Shown: positions 61,876 through 64,000 of the stretch, in pieces
How the letters are laid out: every line of letters starts with the position of its first letter
How positions within the stretch are numbered: the stretch's first letter is position 1
Assembly: GCF_008728635.1 (NCBI RefSeq)
Contig: NZ_CP044285.1
Coordinates: forward strand, 1,488,001-1,552,000
DNA length: 64,000 nt
Source of the DNA: Hymenobacter baengnokdamensis
GTDB lineage: Bacteria; Bacteroidota; Bacteroidia; Cytophagales; Hymenobacteraceae
Direction of reading: 5' to 3'
Notes under the pieces: model-generated
Databases searched by the model: none
The model's input: the letters and a program-made list of their open reading frames with translations, nothing else
What the model was told of the DNA's origin: nothing
Program-made: the position numbers and the translations under genes

Positions 61876-64000
61876 CTACAGGCTTTGAATCTTCTCGACC
61901 AGGTGGTTGCGGGTGTAGCGGATATCCTCGCTGATTTCGATGAATGCCCAGGGCTCGTCGGGCGGCAGGCCCAGGGCGGCGAGGTCGCCGTTCACGGCGG
62001 GCAGCCAGTACTTTTCGGTGTAGTGCTTTTTGGCCTGCTTATCGCGGTTCATGCCCGTTACCTCGATAATGAGGTTGACCGTCTGACCGCTCTGGGTGCG
62101 CACGCGGGCGATAAAATCGGGCAGGTAGTTGGCGTCCTTACCCTCTTTCAGGTAAGGGATTTTGAAGTCCAGAAAGGCGTTTTTGACGTAGCTCAGCACC
62201 TGGGGCAGGTCTTCGAGCACCTTAGCGCAAATCTGCTCCCAGCTTTCGGTATCGGCCACCACGTAGTTGACGGGGCTTTTGGTGGTGGCAAACACCGGGC
62301 GGGTGGTTTGGCCGTGCACGAAGCGGGTACTGCCGCGCGGGTTGTAGTAATTGGGCACCGGCCTGATGCGGCGCTCCGCCTCGGGCAGGCCTACCGTAAT
62401 GGCCTGGTTGATGTGGCTGGCCACGGCCTTGCTGTCCCAGTATTTCACCAGCCGCTTAAAGGCCGGGTCGGTCTGATGCACCAGCGTCAGGCACTGCTCG
62501 TACCACTGGGCTACAATGCGGCGCACGGGCCCGAAATATTCCATCTGAGGCGTGCCATCTACGTCGGAAAAATGATGGCGCAGCACCTCACTCGTGACGT
62601 AGTACACGGCTTCGTTGTCGCGCATGTGCTCGTGGGCTTCGAGCCGCATGCTTTCCGTACTGCCCGAAAACGCCGAGGCCAGCTCCGTGTGCGTGGGTAT
62701 TTTGGAAAAGTCCAGCTCGAACCTGCCCACGGCCGCAAAGTCGGGCACCAGCGCGCCGGTACCCCGCTCCTCGCGGTAGCCCGTCAGGTTGGGGAAAACA
62801 ATTTCCAGGTGCTCGCGCTCGGGCAAAGCCCGGATAGGCGTTACCTCGTCGCCCTCGGGGCCGGCCCCGCCGCCACCCTTGCCCCGCCGAAACGCTTTGA
62901 AGGGAATGCCGATGATGCGGGCGTATTCGGGCGGAAACTTGTACTCGGCTATGCGTGCCTTATCAGCCTTGGTAGTGCCTACGACAACTTCGCCCTGCTT
63001 ATCGTAGGCTTGCAGCTCGTAGTAGCGCCGGCGCAGCGCCCGGCCCGCCACCTGCTCGCACAAAAGCTGCGAGCCAAAGGCTCGCAGGCCCACGATGTGC
63101 GTTACGGTATTGGCATCCCAGCCCTCGGTGAGCATCGATACCGACACCACGCAGCGGACGTGCGCGCCCAGCTTGCCGGGGCGGCCTACCGTATTTACTA
63201 CCTCGCGCAGCAGCTCGGCCTCGGTCAGCTCGTCGGCCGGGCGCTCGGGATACAGGCGGCGGTACTCCTGCCGGAACTGCGCGATTTCTTCCTTAAATAC
63301 CCGGCGAAACGCCTCGTCTACCTGCCCGCTGTTTTCCAGCGCGTCGGAGTCGATGAGCAGCGTCGGTGGCCGGTGCCTGGGCGAGCCATCGGGCAGGTAA
63401 TTGGAGAAGATGGCGTGGTGGCCCTGCGCGACTACCCGCCCGTGCTTCGGGTCCGCAAACTCGTAGCCGGCAATGTGCTTGTACACTTCCTTCGAGACGC
63501 CGGTATTGTTGCATACCACAATCAAAACGGGCGGCGTACTCAGCAGCTCGGGCCGGCGCTCGCCGCGCTCGCGTACACCCTGGTCGTATTCCTCGTAGTG
63601 CGCCACCAGCTGGTCGAGGGCCGTGACGAGCAGCTGCGGTAAATCGGGTTTTTTCTCTATATAGCCGGCGCCTTTTTCTTTGCGCTCGGTGGCCTTGCCC
63701 ATCTTCGGCAGGCTGTCCTTCACGTTTTCGTAGAGGTTGCGCAGCACCGGCATGTCGAGCTGCTGGGTATCGTCTTTTTCGGGCAGGTAGGGAATTTTTA
63801 CCAGCCCGCTCTCAATGGCTTCGACTAGTCCGAAGTCCGTCACTATCCACGGAAAAAGGGTGTAGGGCTTGCAGCCCGAGCCCTGCAGATAGTAAGGCGT
63901 CGCCGACAAGTCATACACGGCCGCGAGCTGGTAGCGCTGCCCCAGTTCGCGCAAGCCACTGAACCACACGGCCGCGCGGGCATTTTCGTCAGCCCCGGCT
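61876..64000 (-). CDS. Type III-like restriction helicase-nuclease (Res, BPTD_3080-type), 5' partial
   Basis: The frame is open to the right window edge, so the N-terminal part with the ATP-binding motifs lies outside; the GTG at 63969 is internal. Visible helicase motifs are AVYDLSATPYYLQG (motif III region), SVSMLTEGWDANTVTHIVGL (motif V) and CEQVAGRALRRR (motif VI, QxxGRxxR). Near the C-terminus YLPDFIARV and LIIEVTG form a PD-(D/E)xK-like nuclease site, with Thr where Lys is usual. It cuts unmodified DNA with the Mod partner at 59127-61733. Confidence 0.85.
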   Translation of the reverse strand, partial: AGADENARAAVWFSGLRELGQRYQLAAVYDLSATPYYLQGSGCKPYTLFPWIVTDFGLVEAIESGLVKIPYLPEKDDTQQLDMPVLRNLYENVKDSLPKMGKATERKEKGAGYIEKKPDLPQLLVTALDQLVAHYEEYDQGVRERGERRPELLSTPPVLIVVCNNTGVSKEVYKHIAGYEFADPKHGRVVAQGHHAIFSNYLPDGSPRHRPPTLLIDSDALENSGQVDEAFRRVFKEEIAQFRQEYRRLYPERPADELTEAELLREVVNTVGRPGKLGAHVRCVVSVSMLTEGWDANTVTHIVGLRAFGSQLLCEQVAGRALRRRYYELQAYDKQGEVVVGTTKADKARIAEYKFPPEYARIIGIPFKAFRRGKGGGGAGPEGDEVTPIRALPEREHLEIVFPNLTGYREERGTGALVPDFAAVGRFELDFSKIPTHTELASAFSGSTESMRLEAHEHMRDNEAVYYVTSEVLRHHFSDVDGTPQMEYFGPVRRIVAQWYEQCLTLVHQTDPAFKRLVKYWDSKAVASHINQAITVGLPEAERRIRPVPNYYNPRGSTRFVHGQTTRPVFATTKSPVNYVVADTESWEQICAKVLEDLPQVLSYVKNAFLDFKIPYLKEGKDANYLPDFIARVRTQSGQTVNLIIEVTGMNRDKQAKKHYTEKYWLPAVNGDLAALGLPPDEPWAFIEISEDIRYTRNHLVEKIQSL

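Noticed and set aside
61885..63642. 585-codon plus-strand open frame
   Set aside because: Antisense to the res-like gene, which has clear helicase motifs; no recognisable domain in this frame.

Overview
The window looks like a chromosomal segment of a GC-rich Bacteroidota bacterium, most likely Cytophagales and Hymenobacter-like. The evidence: (i) four secreted proteins end in type IX secretion (T9SS) type-A sorting domains; (ii) several genes have the Bacteroidota promoter -7 box TAnnTTTG, often as TACCTTTG, sometimes with a TTG box 19-20 bases upstream; (iii) gene orders typical of the phylum are present (parA, parB, DUF5683, dapB, lepB; pyrG next to yidC; short-form leuA with leuC-leuD-leuB). 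There is no rRNA, CRISPR array or prophage. The species call is inference from family knowledge; no database search was run.

Layout. 0-2.4 kb: the 3' part of an M48/Ste24-type membrane peptidase, an IS5-family insertion sequence and a small basic exported protein. 2.4-15.4 kb: envelope and metabolic genes (MFS exporter, T9SS protein, lipase-like hydrolase, lipoprotein, flavin reductase, POT peptide transporter, DoxX protein, SMP-30 lactonase, T9SS sugar dehydrogenase, MBL hydrolase, DUF885 peptidase). 15.5-26.6 kb: a 1428-residue T9SS repeat protein, cyanophycin synthetase, tRNA-Cys and a secreted GH13 amylase. 26.7-34.2 kb: ribosomal protein S1, a GC-poor unknown gene, precorrin-2 dehydrogenase, two decayed gene ends that resemble nitrite-reductase/rubredoxin and SUMT, an S41 peptidase, DUF4202 and a DUF3298-type lipoprotein. 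34.3-48.3 kb: mostly core genes (hydrolase, HNH nuclease, lepB, dapB, DUF5683, parB, an intruding DUF433 protein, parA, UPF0173 hydrolase, ABC solute-binding lipoprotein, DUF6438, yidC, pyrG). 48.4-56.8 kb: a GC-poor beta-helix protein, the leucine genes leuA(frameshifted)-leuC-leuD-leuB and a TPR-like protein. 56.9-64 kb: a DacB-type peptidase, a VapBC-like toxin-antitoxin pair and a type III-like restriction-modification system that runs off the right edge.

How the genes work together. LeuA, LeuC, LeuD and LeuB carry 2-ketoisovalerate to 2-ketoisocaproate, but leuA as read has a one-base deletion. ParA/ParB serve chromosome segregation. LepB and YidC serve protein export and membrane insertion. 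The T9SS proteins are cell-surface or secreted products. The restriction-modification genes and the toxin-antitoxin pair form a small defence cluster at the right end.

The points most worth a second look are: a DUF433 protein with an apparent EF-Tu domain-3-like tail lodged between parA and parB; the decayed nitrite-assimilation gene ends; the leuA frameshift; a GC-poor exchanged target-recognition segment inside the methyltransferase gene; two families of dispersed palindromic repeats; and a 60-base perfect palindrome that contains a stop codon.
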